The notes below the pieces were generated by a model. The model made no database searches, had not been told where the DNA came from, and saw nothing but the letters and a program-made list of their open reading frames with translations. The position numbers and the translations under genes are program-made. From NCBI GenBank assembly GCA_013297755.1, contig JAAFIH010000008.1:1-64000 (forward strand): a stretch of DNA of 64,000 nt, written 5' to 3'. Positions within the stretch are counted from its first letter, which is position 1. Each line of letters opens with the position of its first letter. Positions 36,276 through 42,952 of the stretch are shown one piece after another. The DNA comes from Cytophagales bacterium. Lineage in GTDB: Bacteria; Bacteroidota; Bacteroidia; Cytophagales; UBA9547.

Positions 36276-38102
36276 ATGACATTAAAATTAAAGAAATCAC
36301 TTTTTTGGGCCTTTTTTTTTGTTGTTTTAGTGGGCTTTTCCCAAAAAGGGGGTTTGCCTCTTGCAGACGAATATTTTAGTGCTGGCGAATATGCCAAGGC
36401 AGCATCTATTTATCAGAATTTTGTGGACGATGCATCCAAATTGAATACTTTTTATGCCAAATATCTTACTTGCTTGGCAAAAACAAAAAATACTGAAACG
36501 GCCGAAAAATTTTTAAAAAAATGTATCAAACTATATCCTCAAAATACAATTTACAGTCTTGATTTGGCTACTTTATATCAAAATAATGATAGGCAAAACG
36601 AGGCCAACAAGATTGTAGATAAAATCGTAAAATCGTGCAGAGATAATCCAAGTTTGATAGCCGAAACAGTCGAAAATCTAAATAAAAAAGGATATACTAC
36701 AGCCTGCAAAAATATTTATTTACAAGCCCGAAAATCTCAAAAAGATGACTTTATATATGCTTTGGAACTTTCTGAAATATATAAAATAGAGAAAAACATA
36801 CCTGAAATGATTGCAGAATTGATAAGGGTGCTGTTGATGAACCAAAATGACAAAGAATTTTTAAAATCAAAATTTCAGCTTTATATCACATCTGAGGATG
36901 AGTTTGCGGCTTTTGAATCTGAAATTATACAACGAGCACAAGCCGAACCCGAACAGTATTTGTATAATGACTTACTTTTGTGGATAAACTTACAAAAAAA
37001 AGATTTTTACAGAGCCTTTATCCAAGCCAAAGCCCTCGATAGATTGCAAAAACTCAATGGAACTAAAGTGTTTGAGGTTGGCAAAATAACTGCCGAAAAC
37101 CGTGAATACGAGCAAGCCATAGCCATATTTGATTATTTGGTACGTGAATACAAAAGTGCACCCATCTATCCACAAGCTAGAAAATCTAAAATTGAAACAA
37201 AAGAAAATTGGATTAAAAATACTTATCCAATAGACCTTGTTCAGATAAGAATTTTGATAAAAGATTACGAAAATTTGTTTGCAGAACTAGGCAAAACACA
37301 CGAAGGTTTTGAAACCAACAGAAATCGGGCGTTGCTTTATGCCTTTTATCTTGATAGCAAAGATAGTGCAGCCACTTTGTTGCAAACTGTATTGGCCCAA
37401 ACTTGGATGAAAAAGGATTTTTTATCAACCTGCAAAATGGATTTAGCCGACATTTATTTGCTCAAAAACGAACCCTGGGAGGCCACCTTGCTGTATTCGC
37501 AAGTAGAAAAAGACCAAAAAGAAACCCCACTTGGCCATGAAGCCAAGCTACGCAATGCCAAACTATCTTACTACACTGGTCAGTTTGCTTTTGCTCAAGA
37601 CCACTTAGATGTGCTAAAATTAGCTACTACCCGAGAAATTGCCAACGATGCCATGGATTTGAGCCTTTTTATCATAGATAATACTGGCCTAGACGATGAT
37701 AGTACACACAAAGCCCTGCAATCGTATGCAAATGCCGAATTATTACTTTTTCAAAACAAATATACCCTAGCCCAAGATAGCCTTGATGCCATGCTTACCA
37801 AATACAAAGACAATACCATAGAAGACGAAATTTATTTTTTGCAAGCTAAATTGTATCGCAAAATGGGACAATTTGAAAAGGCCATAAAAAAACTCGAAAC
37901 AATAGCAAATCGCTTTAAATCAGATATTTATGGAGACGATGCAGCATTTATGTATGCAGAAATAGTGGAGCAGCATTTTAAAAACCCAGAACGTGCCACA
38001 GCATTATACAATAAATTTATTATTGATTTTCCGGCCAGTATATTCACAGCCGAGGCTAGAAAAAGATGTAGAATTTTGCGTGGCGATGGTATGAGTTTTT
38101 AG
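36276..38102 (+). CDS. Exported TPR-repeat protein, 608 aa
   Basis: A signal peptide (to about 22, VGFSQ) is followed by helical tetratricopeptide-like repeats throughout: an N-terminal set (about 28-110, YFSAGEYAKAASIYQNF), a middle set, and clear C-terminal repeats (about 480-600, for example FEKAIKKLETIANRFKSDIYGDDAAF and ATALYNKFIIDFPASIFTAEARKR). The last part resembles the outer-membrane lipoprotein/TPR pattern (YfiO-like) in sequence rhythm. A scaffold role in the periplasm is likely; partners unknown. Single gene. Confidence 0.82.
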   Translation: MTLKLKKSLFWAFFFVVLVGFSQKGGLPLADEYFSAGEYAKAASIYQNFVDDASKLNTFYAKYLTCLAKTKNTETAEKFLKKCIKLYPQNTIYSLDLATLYQNNDRQNEANKIVDKIVKSCRDNPSLIAETVENLNKKGYTTACKNIYLQARKSQKDDFIYALELSEIYKIEKNIPEMIAELIRVLLMNQNDKEFLKSKFQLYITSEDEFAAFESEIIQRAQAEPEQYLYNDLLLWINLQKKDFYRAFIQAKALDRLQKLNGTKVFEVGKITAENREYEQAIAIFDYLVREYKSAPIYPQARKSKIETKENWIKNTYPIDLVQIRILIKDYENLFAELGKTHEGFETNRNRALLYAFYLDSKDSAATLLQTVLAQTWMKKDFLSTCKMDLADIYLLKNEPWEATLLYSQVEKDQKETPLGHEAKLRNAKLSYYTGQFAFAQDHLDVLKLATTREIANDAMDLSLFIIDNTGLDDDSTHKALQSYANAELLLFQNKYTLAQDSLDAMLTKYKDNTIEDEIYFLQAKLYRKMGQFEKAIKKLETIANRFKSDIYGDDAAFMYAEIVEQHFKNPERATALYNKFIIDFPASIFTAEARKRCRILRGDGMSF

Positions 38103-38204
38103 GAAAAAAATATTACGCAAATTTATAGTTTAATAAAAATTAAATATCAGTTTTAAAAAATCTATTTTTTTCAATCTAAAATCCAAAAAAGCCTTATTGT
38201 ATAG

Positions 38205-38669
38205 TTACTTGGCTTTATTTTTCTTTAACTTTTCTTCCATTTTTTCAATTCGTTTGGAGATTTCGGGTATGCGTGGATCTTTTGGATTTTCTCTTATAAA
38301 TTGCAATAGTTGAATAGGTAGTTTGGCTTCTTCTATTTCTTCGTTTTGAACATCCCAAAGCATTTTTTTTGCTTTATCCCACTGAGGGCTCATGGGATAA
38401 AACTGTACAAAATCTTTCAATTGACCTTCAGAAGGTTCTTTTTTTGAAATGATTGATTGCCATGCTATAAGTGATTCTTCGAATCTTTTGCAACAAGTAG
38501 AATCAAGTTTTAAGTCTTTGTTTTTGTAATTTTTTGTTTGAGAAGGAGTTAGTTTATAAAATAATGTTTTTTTTCCGTTTTCTTCACTTACGATACCACA
38601 CGATTTTGGGCATTGTGCAAATAATGATATTTGTACGAATAGTATGATTGTGATAAATGTAGTTTTCAT
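38205..38669 (-). CDS. Small exported helical protein, 154 aa
   Basis: The signal peptide (to about 18, LFAQ) is followed by CPKSCG, then a helical region with a Cys pair (STCCKR, about 57-62), and a Lys/Glu-rich C-terminal coil (KRIEKMEEKLKKNKAK). The PKDPRIPEIS segment suggests a single TPR-like hairpin. I do not recognise the family. It lies alone, convergent with the TPR gene, and 102 bases separate the two stops. Confidence 0.7.
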   Translation of the reverse strand: MKTTFITIILFVQISLFAQCPKSCGIVSEENGKKTLFYKLTPSQTKNYKNKDLKLDSTCCKRFEESLIAWQSIISKKEPSEGQLKDFVQFYPMSPQWDKAKKMLWDVQNEEIEEAKLPIQLLQFIRENPKDPRIPEISKRIEKMEEKLKKNKAK

Positions 38670-38715
38670 TTTTTTGTGTATTTAAGTATTTATTTTTTAT
38701 CGATTTTTAATAAAA

Positions 38716-38894
38716 CCCCGTTCTTCTTAGTGTACTACATAGTCTCTAACTATGTAGAAGTGGCTGCAAATCTCTGATTTGCTTTTATACTATTCCTTTT
38801 TTTCCTTACAAAAATAGGACTTTTTTTTAATATTGCAAATCAGAGATTTGCCCACACCGCGACATAGTCAGAGACTATGCCGAACAGCCATTTT
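38716..38894. repeat. Pal-B cruciform repeat, right end interrupted
   Basis: Matches the intact Pal-B at 41243-41450 from CCCCGTTCTTCTTAGTG to ACTATGCCGAAC, including both GCAAATCTCTGATTTGC-type internal dyads. After GAACAGCCATTTTAT it is cut by the family-2 element. The expected remainder (TATTGAAGAC-like) seems to resume after that element at 39088. Confidence 0.7.
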
Positions 38895-39088
38895 ATATCA
38901 AACCGAAAAATTAAAATTACATTCCTATACTTATCGCCTGCCATGACACAAATATAAGGACTTTTTTTGTTTATTATAATCGTTACAAACGATTATTTCG
39001 ACCGCCCCCGTTGCAAACGAGGGCGATTGGGGGAAATTAAAAAAGGGGTTTAAAACAAAATTGTAATATTTGTTTTTCAGTTCGATAT
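38895..39088. mobile_element. Miniature element, family 2 (copy d), with hairpin module inside
   Basis: Ends ATATCAAACCGAAAAA and TTTTTCAGTTCGATAT. Between ACATTCCTATA and AAATTAAAAAAGGGG, the usual centre is replaced by about 100 bases containing two hairpins: ATAATCGTTACAAACGATTAT, and the GC-rich GCCCCCGTTGCAAACGAGGGC-type hairpin also found at 42449-42524, 40117-40155 and 41147-41250. Confidence 0.7.
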
Positions 39089-39244
39089 ATTAAAGAAGCC
39101 TAGTTAAAGTGGGTGTGTTAGATATCCAAAAGTAGTAAAACCTATTGGTTTTTAAAAATTAAAAATTAAAGTGTTAAAATATGTTTTCCTCCTTAGTTGT
39201 TGTTTTTTTTCCAATAATCAATTATACTATTTTTAACCAACATC

Positions 39245-39274
39245 CCATTGGTCTTAGCAGACGCTAAGACCAAT
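39245..39274. repeat. Hairpin CATTGGTCTTAGC...GCTAAGACCAATG
   Basis: A perfect 13-bp inverted repeat with a short loop directly before the tandem array. No poly-T tail, so it is not an obvious terminator. Confidence 0.6.
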
Positions 39275-39634
39275 GTTCAACTTTTGGAAAGTTTTGGACT
39301 TTCCAAAAGTTAGAATACCCATGATTCAACCCATTTAAAATAGCCCTTGTGACAAAGTCCTCTAGGAAATTGCCACCCATTGTTCAACTTTTGGAAAGTT
39401 TTGGACTTTCCAAAAGTTAGAATACCCATGATTCAACCCCCTTATAATAGCCCTAGTTGCAAAGTCCTTTAAGAAATCGCCACCCATTGTTCAACTTTTG
39501 GAAAGTTTTGGACTTTTCCAAAAGTTAGAATACCCATGATTCAACCCCCTTATAATAGCCCTAGTTGCAAAGTCCTTTAAGAAATCGCCACCCATTGTTC
39601 AACTTTTGGAAAGTTTTGGACTTTCCAAAAGTTA
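39274..39634. repeat. Tandem array, 107-bp unit, about 3.4 copies, each with a hairpin
   Basis: The unit start TGTTCAACTTTTGG occurs at 39274, 39381, 39488 and 39596, a period of 107-108 bases. Each unit holds an inverted repeat AACTTTTGGAAAG / CTTTCCAAAAGTT around TTTTGGA, and a linker with ATACCCATGATTCAACC. Units 2 and 3 are almost identical, so the expansion is recent. Not CRISPR: units are contiguous with no variable spacers. The last hairpin lies 12 bases after the stop of the downstream minus-strand gene and may act as its terminator. Confidence 0.85.
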
Positions 39635-39645
39635 GAACACCCTAG

Positions 39646-40059
39646 TTAGATTTTAATTGATTCGTTTTCTAAATATATTATATCTAAATCAAACAAAAAG
39701 CCAGTAATATTACGATTTTTTTTTATAAAATTACTATTTGAAAAAGTTTGATAAATAGTTTTAGTCTTTGAAATAGTTTTAATATCTCCTAATTTTATTA
39801 TTACCTTATTAAATTCGTGTTCATAGTCTAAATTATTGCTTTTGAAATTTATTTGCAATTCTTCAGATATATAATCTTGTAATAAATTAATATCTATTTT
39901 TAATAACTTATTATTATCATCAAAATACCAATCAATAAATGCTATTAAACCTTCTTCATTAGGTATAATTTCAAATCCATGATTTACTAAGTAGATATTA
40001 TCAGTTATTTTTTTGATAATACAGTTAGTGCTATCCAATAAAATCAATAAATTATTCAT
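39646..40059 (-). CDS. Small protein, 137 aa, candidate immunity protein
   Basis: I do not recognise the family. The sequence has an N-terminal beta segment (MNNLLILLDSTNCIIKKITDNIYLV), an acidic helix-rich middle (FIDWYFDDNNKLLKIDINLLQDY) and a strand-rich C-terminus ending IYLENESIKI. No signal peptide or membrane segment, so it is cytoplasmic. It begins 3 bases after the stop of a truncated coding tail (40063-40125), the position and size expected of an immunity gene following a polymorphic toxin C-terminus. That role is inference from context. Confidence 0.55.
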   Translation of the reverse strand: MNNLLILLDSTNCIIKKITDNIYLVNHGFEIIPNEEGLIAFIDWYFDDNNKLLKIDINLLQDYISEELQINFKSNNLDYEHEFNKVIIKLGDIKTISKTKTIYQTFSNSNFIKKNRNITGFLFDLDIIYLENESIKI

Positions 40060-40062
40060 TTA

Positions 40063-40125
40063 TTATTTGTTTAAATAATCATTAATTTGTTTGATTCTAT
40101 TTTCTTGAAATTCCGTCACTGACCA
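40063..40125 (-). pseudogene. Truncated C-terminal coding tail, toxin-like
   Basis: A 20-codon open stretch ends NRIKQINDYLNK and a stop, 3 bases before the next gene's ATG. It looks coding (ends at a gene start, helix-like), but upstream it runs straight into the GC-rich hairpin repeat at 40117-40155. It is read as the 3' end of a larger gene cut by the repeat. A toxin is suggested only by the pattern repeated twice more in this region. Confidence 0.45.
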
Positions 40126-40155
40126 ATCGCCCTCGTTTGCAACGGGGGCGATTGG
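40117..40155. repeat. GC-rich hairpin repeat, short copy
   Basis: CAATCGCCCTCGTTTGCAAC / GGGGGCGATTGG, the same hairpin as inside 38895-39088 and at 42449-42524, here in the opposite orientation and isolated. It marks the breakpoint of the truncated coding tail. Confidence 0.65.
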
Positions 40156-40157
40156 GG

Positions 40158-40235
40158 TTTGCCCACACCGCAACATAGTCAGAGACTATGCCGAACTACT
40201 ATTGAATTATTGAAGACTAAGGACAACGGGGGGGG
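40158..40235. repeat. Pal-B repeat, right third only
   Basis: TTTGCCCACACCGCAACATA onward to the GACTAAGGACAACGGGGGG end, matching the right arm of Pal-B. It ends at base 40235, directly against the TAA (40236-40238) of the lipoprotein gene. Confidence 0.7.
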
Positions 40236-40886
40236 TTATTCCATTTTTGATAAATCAGAGGTAATTTCAGTTCTTAATTTTTCGATTGTCTTACTAAAAA
40301 GTTTGTTTGTGAAATTTGGCAAAGCATATAGTTTATTGGTGTATAAGTTAGCATATTGTTTGTCTTTGTATATTGCAGAATATGATTTCATTAAATTATT
40401 TTCTTTATCACAAACATTAAGTTTGATTTCAACTTCTGATTCTAGTTTGTAAACTGGAAGACCAAAATACCATGTTACGACTGGTAGTAAGGTTGCCAAA
40501 GTTACTAATCCAAAATTTGTTAATTTTACTTTTCCATAGAAACGATTTATTTCTCCTTTAATTATAAAATCTGGATTTTCAATTTTTCTACCAATTTGAG
40601 TAAAAGCAGAATTAGTTGAAAAATCAGCAATAATGGCATTTGTAATTTCAACATCTAGTTCATTTACTAATGAATTTTTGTTTGTAACCGAATAACCACC
40701 AAAAGGATTATTTCTGTCTCTATTAGGTGTTTTATCTGCTAGTTTATCAAATTGTATTGCTTTTTTGACTGTATTTTTGCTAACATCCAAGCTAACTTTT
40801 GGTGTGTATGATACTGTCATGCAAGAAGAAGTCAGGCAGGATATTGATATAAAGATTATTTTTTTGAAATTTAATATTTTTGACAT
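40236..40886 (-). CDS. Lipoprotein, 216 aa, function unknown
   Basis: The signal peptide has lipobox LTSSC (Cys22). It is followed by a domain of about 190 residues with LVNELDVEITNAIIADFSTNSAF and FIIKGEINRFYGKVKLTN, like other envelope lipoproteins with a DUF4136/DUF4410-style fold. One hydrophobic stretch (GLVTLATLLPVVTWYFGLPV, about 130-150) could be a membrane or hairpin segment. It is 87 bases after a truncated coding tail (40974-41141) in the same direction. By position it could be the immunity or accessory partner of that tail, but an ordinary envelope lipoprotein is equally possible. The DNA does not look repeat-derived. Confidence 0.6.
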   Translation of the reverse strand: MSKILNFKKIIFISISCLTSSCMTVSYTPKVSLDVSKNTVKKAIQFDKLADKTPNRDRNNPFGGYSVTNKNSLVNELDVEITNAIIADFSTNSAFTQIGRKIENPDFIIKGEINRFYGKVKLTNFGLVTLATLLPVVTWYFGLPVYKLESEVEIKLNVCDKENNLMKSYSAIYKDKQYANLYTNKLYALPNFTNKLFSKTIEKLRTEITSDLSKME

Positions 40887-40973
40887 TCTTTAGTTGTTAA
40901 ACGATTGTAAAAATCACAGTGTAATGCAAATTTGCAAGCTTTTTTTATTTTAATAATAATGCTTGAAAGAAAA

Positions 40974-41141
40974 TTATTGCTTCATAATCTTTTTTATATA
41001 TTCTAACTCATCAAATTCTAACTTGTACTTTATATCTTTTACCAAGTGAAGCAAATTTTTCAACTTTTTGTCTGGTTTAAAAGTAATAATTGTATGTCCT
41101 GGTATATAGTTTGTGTTTTTCTTAAAAGTTAAATTCTTAAG
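40974..41141 (-). pseudogene. Truncated C-terminal domain, toxin-like
   Basis: An open 55-codon frame with no start codon in reach. It has a YIPGHTIITFK strand and a helix-rich end (KLKNLLHLVKDIKYKL, then YIKKIMKQ and stop). An upstream TAG and the GC-rich hairpin repeat (starting around 41147) mark where it is cut. The lipoprotein gene begins 87 bases later. Read as the 3' end of a larger gene, possibly a polymorphic toxin C-terminal domain. I cannot name the family. Confidence 0.5.
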
Positions 41142-41242
41142 CTACCAATCGCCCTCATTATTACATCATAGCCGTCATTTTAAGGTTAACTGCCTGATAA
41201 TCAGGCATGGGAGTTACTCTCCGATGCCCAATTAGAGGGCAA

Positions 41243-41450
41243 CCCCCGCTCTTCGTAGTGTTCGGCATATTCTCTGACTATGTCGAAGTGGTTGCAAATC
41301 TCTGATTTGCTTTTATACTATTCCTTTTTTTCCTTACAAAAATAGGACTTTTTTTTAATATTACAAATCAAAGATTTGCCCACACCGCGACATAGTCAGA
41401 GACTATGCCGAACTACTATTGAATTATTGAAGACTACGGAGAACGGGGGG
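41243..41450. repeat. Pal-B cruciform repeat, intact
   Basis: 208 bp with terminal inverted repeats CCCCCGCTCTTCGTAGT and ACTACGGAGAACGGGGGG. A nearly perfect second arm pair of about 26 bases lies inside (GTTCGGCATA..., with CGACATAGTCAGAGACTATG on the other side), and near the centre are two short dyads (GCAAATCTCTGATTTGC and a variant). Centre ACAAAAATAGGAC. It ends 3 bases before the TAG of the 41454 gene. Confidence 0.8.
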
Positions 41451-41453
41451 AGC

Positions 41454-42020
41454 CTACTTAATTCTATATTGATACATTCCTGCTGGGGGCTTAAATATGG
41501 ATAAGCTATCTGGTATGTAATCTGCATTTTTATAAAATTTATAATCGAAATTTTTATTATTAATTTCTATAGTTATACCATTGTAAGTACCAGTTATATA
41601 TGTATCTTCATTATTTGCAAATTTACTTTTTATTTTTTTTATAAGAGTTTTAGTATTTAACAATCTCAGTTTATGTTTATAAAATTTTGTTAAAATAGTT
41701 TTATTTTTAACTAATACAATCAAAGTGTCTAAATAAAAATATTCATTCGGCATTTGTCTATCAAACTCATTTGAATTTAATTCAATTCCCATTGTAAAAG
41801 AAAATATGCCCTCAGAATATTTATTTATTTGTAAAAATACCATGCCATACTCTTTTGATAATTCGGAGTTAATTCCTTCTTCAATAAAATTTTTGATAAT
41901 ACTATCTACCCTCACTGTATCGTTTTGAGATAAACACTGTAAAGATAATAATAAAAGTACAAATATTTTATTTAATCCTTGTTCCAAATATTTCACGTTG
42001 TTCTGGTAATCTAATTCCAT
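41454..42020 (-). CDS. Exported protein, up to 188 aa, candidate immunity protein
   Basis: Contains a good signal peptide (LNKIFVLLLLSLQCLSQ), with the mature part to residue 188. The 42020 ATG gives a long N-terminal extension and a 53-base overlap with the upstream frame; a TTG at 41987 would put the signal peptide at the start and cut the overlap to 20 bases. The mature part is a mix of helix and strands with no known motif (TYNGITIEINNKNFDYKFYKNADY). It directly follows, and overlaps, a truncated toxin-like tail, so a periplasmic immunity role is possible. Function unknown. Confidence 0.6.
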   Translation of the reverse strand: MELDYQNNVKYLEQGLNKIFVLLLLSLQCLSQNDTVRVDSIIKNFIEEGINSELSKEYGMVFLQINKYSEGIFSFTMGIELNSNEFDRQMPNEYFYLDTLIVLVKNKTILTKFYKHKLRLLNTKTLIKKIKSKFANNEDTYITGTYNGITIEINNKNFDYKFYKNADYIPDSLSIFKPPAGMYQYRIK

Positions 42021-42270
42021 ATGGATATAACCCTATTCCTACCTTAGTGGCATGTATTTGCCAAGTTTGACCGCTAGGGCTTATGGCATGTACTGGCACA
42101 TTCCAATCTGCACTAAGTTTCATATCGTTATAAGAATTGAATCTATCAGTTCCTTTTGGATGTGTATGATATCGAGCTTTAATATTATTTAATTTAAAAC
42201 CAAGACCATAACTTTTGTTGCTAGACTCAACTTGTGTGTTTGCTTCCCCGCTCTTCGTAGTGTTCGGCAT
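41968..42270 (-). pseudogene. Truncated toxin C-terminal domain with HTHP motif
   Basis: An open frame of 100 codons whose first 10 or so codons come from the Pal-B repeat at 42246-42451. The genuine part runs from about VESSNKSYGLGFKL to the stop. It includes YHTHPKGTDRFNSYNDMKL and WNVPVHAISPSGQTWQIH, resembling the HTHP...S..D metal site of the JAB/DUF4329-type domains found at the C-terminal ends of Rhs and other polymorphic toxins. The upstream part of the protein has been lost at the repeat. Toxin family assignment is inferred from this motif. Confidence 0.6.
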
Positions 42271-42451
42271 AGTCTCTGACTATGTCGAAGTGGTTGCAAA
42301 TCTCTGATTTGCTTTTATACTATTCCTTTTTTTTCTTACAAAAATAGGACTTTTTTTTAATATTGCAAATCAGAGATTTGCCCACACCGCGACTTAGTCA
42401 GAGACTATGCCGAACTACTATTGAATAATTGAAGACTACGGAGAACAGGGG
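42246..42451. repeat. Pal-B cruciform repeat, intact
   Basis: 206 bp, more than 95 percent like 41243-41450 by eye, with ends CCCCGCTCTTCGTAGTG and ACTACGGAGAACAGGGG. It cuts the HTHP toxin fragment and abuts the GC-rich hairpin repeat at 42449-42524. Confidence 0.8.
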
Positions 42452-42952
42452 ACTTTTTTTGTTTATTATAATCGTTACAAACGATTATTTCGACCGCCCC
42501 CGTTGCAAACGAGGGCGATTGGGTCTTAATAAGGTTACTACACAATAGTAGTGTTTGTATCTGTTAATAATAACCATAATAATAAAGATTGCTATTAAAA
42601 TTAGTTTTCCAAATCCTAACAGAATTAAATTCTGTAACTATTAATTTTATTCAAATTTAAAAAAAAATATTTTGATTAATCGGATTTTTATATAATATTT
42701 TATTGAAGCAAAAATTTGAATTTTTTTTGAATTTTTAAAATTGATTTTTTTGGATACGATTAAATGCCCATAAAATTCTTAAAACATAGATAATCAGGCG
42801 TTTACCAAGTTTTATAAAAGCCTATTAAAATAGAGGTAAAGGCAGATTTGTACCATTTTTATACACTTCAAAACCTATTTTCTACGCTTCGTCAGATTGT
42901 GATTTCTATTGAATAATTAATCATTCAATTTTGAATCAAATTAAAAATTATA
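42271..42952. other. Intergenic, 682 bp, repeats then AT-rich leader
   Basis: Begins with the Pal-B end and the GC-rich hairpin copy (42449-42524). The remaining 430 bases are AT-rich non-coding DNA upstream of the TonB receptor, with an ATTGAATAATTAATCATTCAAT dyad at about 42911-42930. Any regulator-binding role of that dyad is unproven. Confidence 0.5.
42449..42524. repeat. GC-rich double-hairpin repeat
   Basis: Contains ATAATCGTTACAAACGATTA and then CGCCCCCGTTGCAAACGAGG up to GGCGATTGGG, identical to the module inside the family-2 element at 38895-39088. Here it is attached to the end of a Pal-B repeat. Confidence 0.75.

Larger units (their letters stand above)
38670..39645. other. Repeat-filled intergenic region, 976 bp
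   Basis: No gene is seen. It holds, in order, a Pal-B cruciform repeat (38716-38894), a family-2 element with a foreign hairpin inside (38895-39088), a short hairpin (39245-39274) and a 107-bp tandem array (39274-39634). It separates the TPR-gene region from the toxin/immunity fragments. Confidence 0.75.
40887..41453. other. Intergenic, 567 bp: coding remnant plus repeats
   Basis: It contains a truncated coding tail (40974-41141), a GC-rich hairpin variant (41147-41250, including a TGCCTGATAATCAGGCA dyad at about 41189-41206) and a full Pal-B repeat (41243-41450). No intact gene. Confidence 0.65.

Noticed and set aside
39274-39634. Regular repeats of about 107 bp suggested a CRISPR array.
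   Set aside because: The whole unit, including the part that would be spacer, is repeated. There are no unique spacers and no cas genes nearby.
42911-42932. The ATTGAAT/ATTCAAT dyad upstream of the TonB receptor as a Fur-like operator.
   Set aside because: It is short, very AT-rich and unlike a Fur box. In DNA of this composition such dyads arise by chance.
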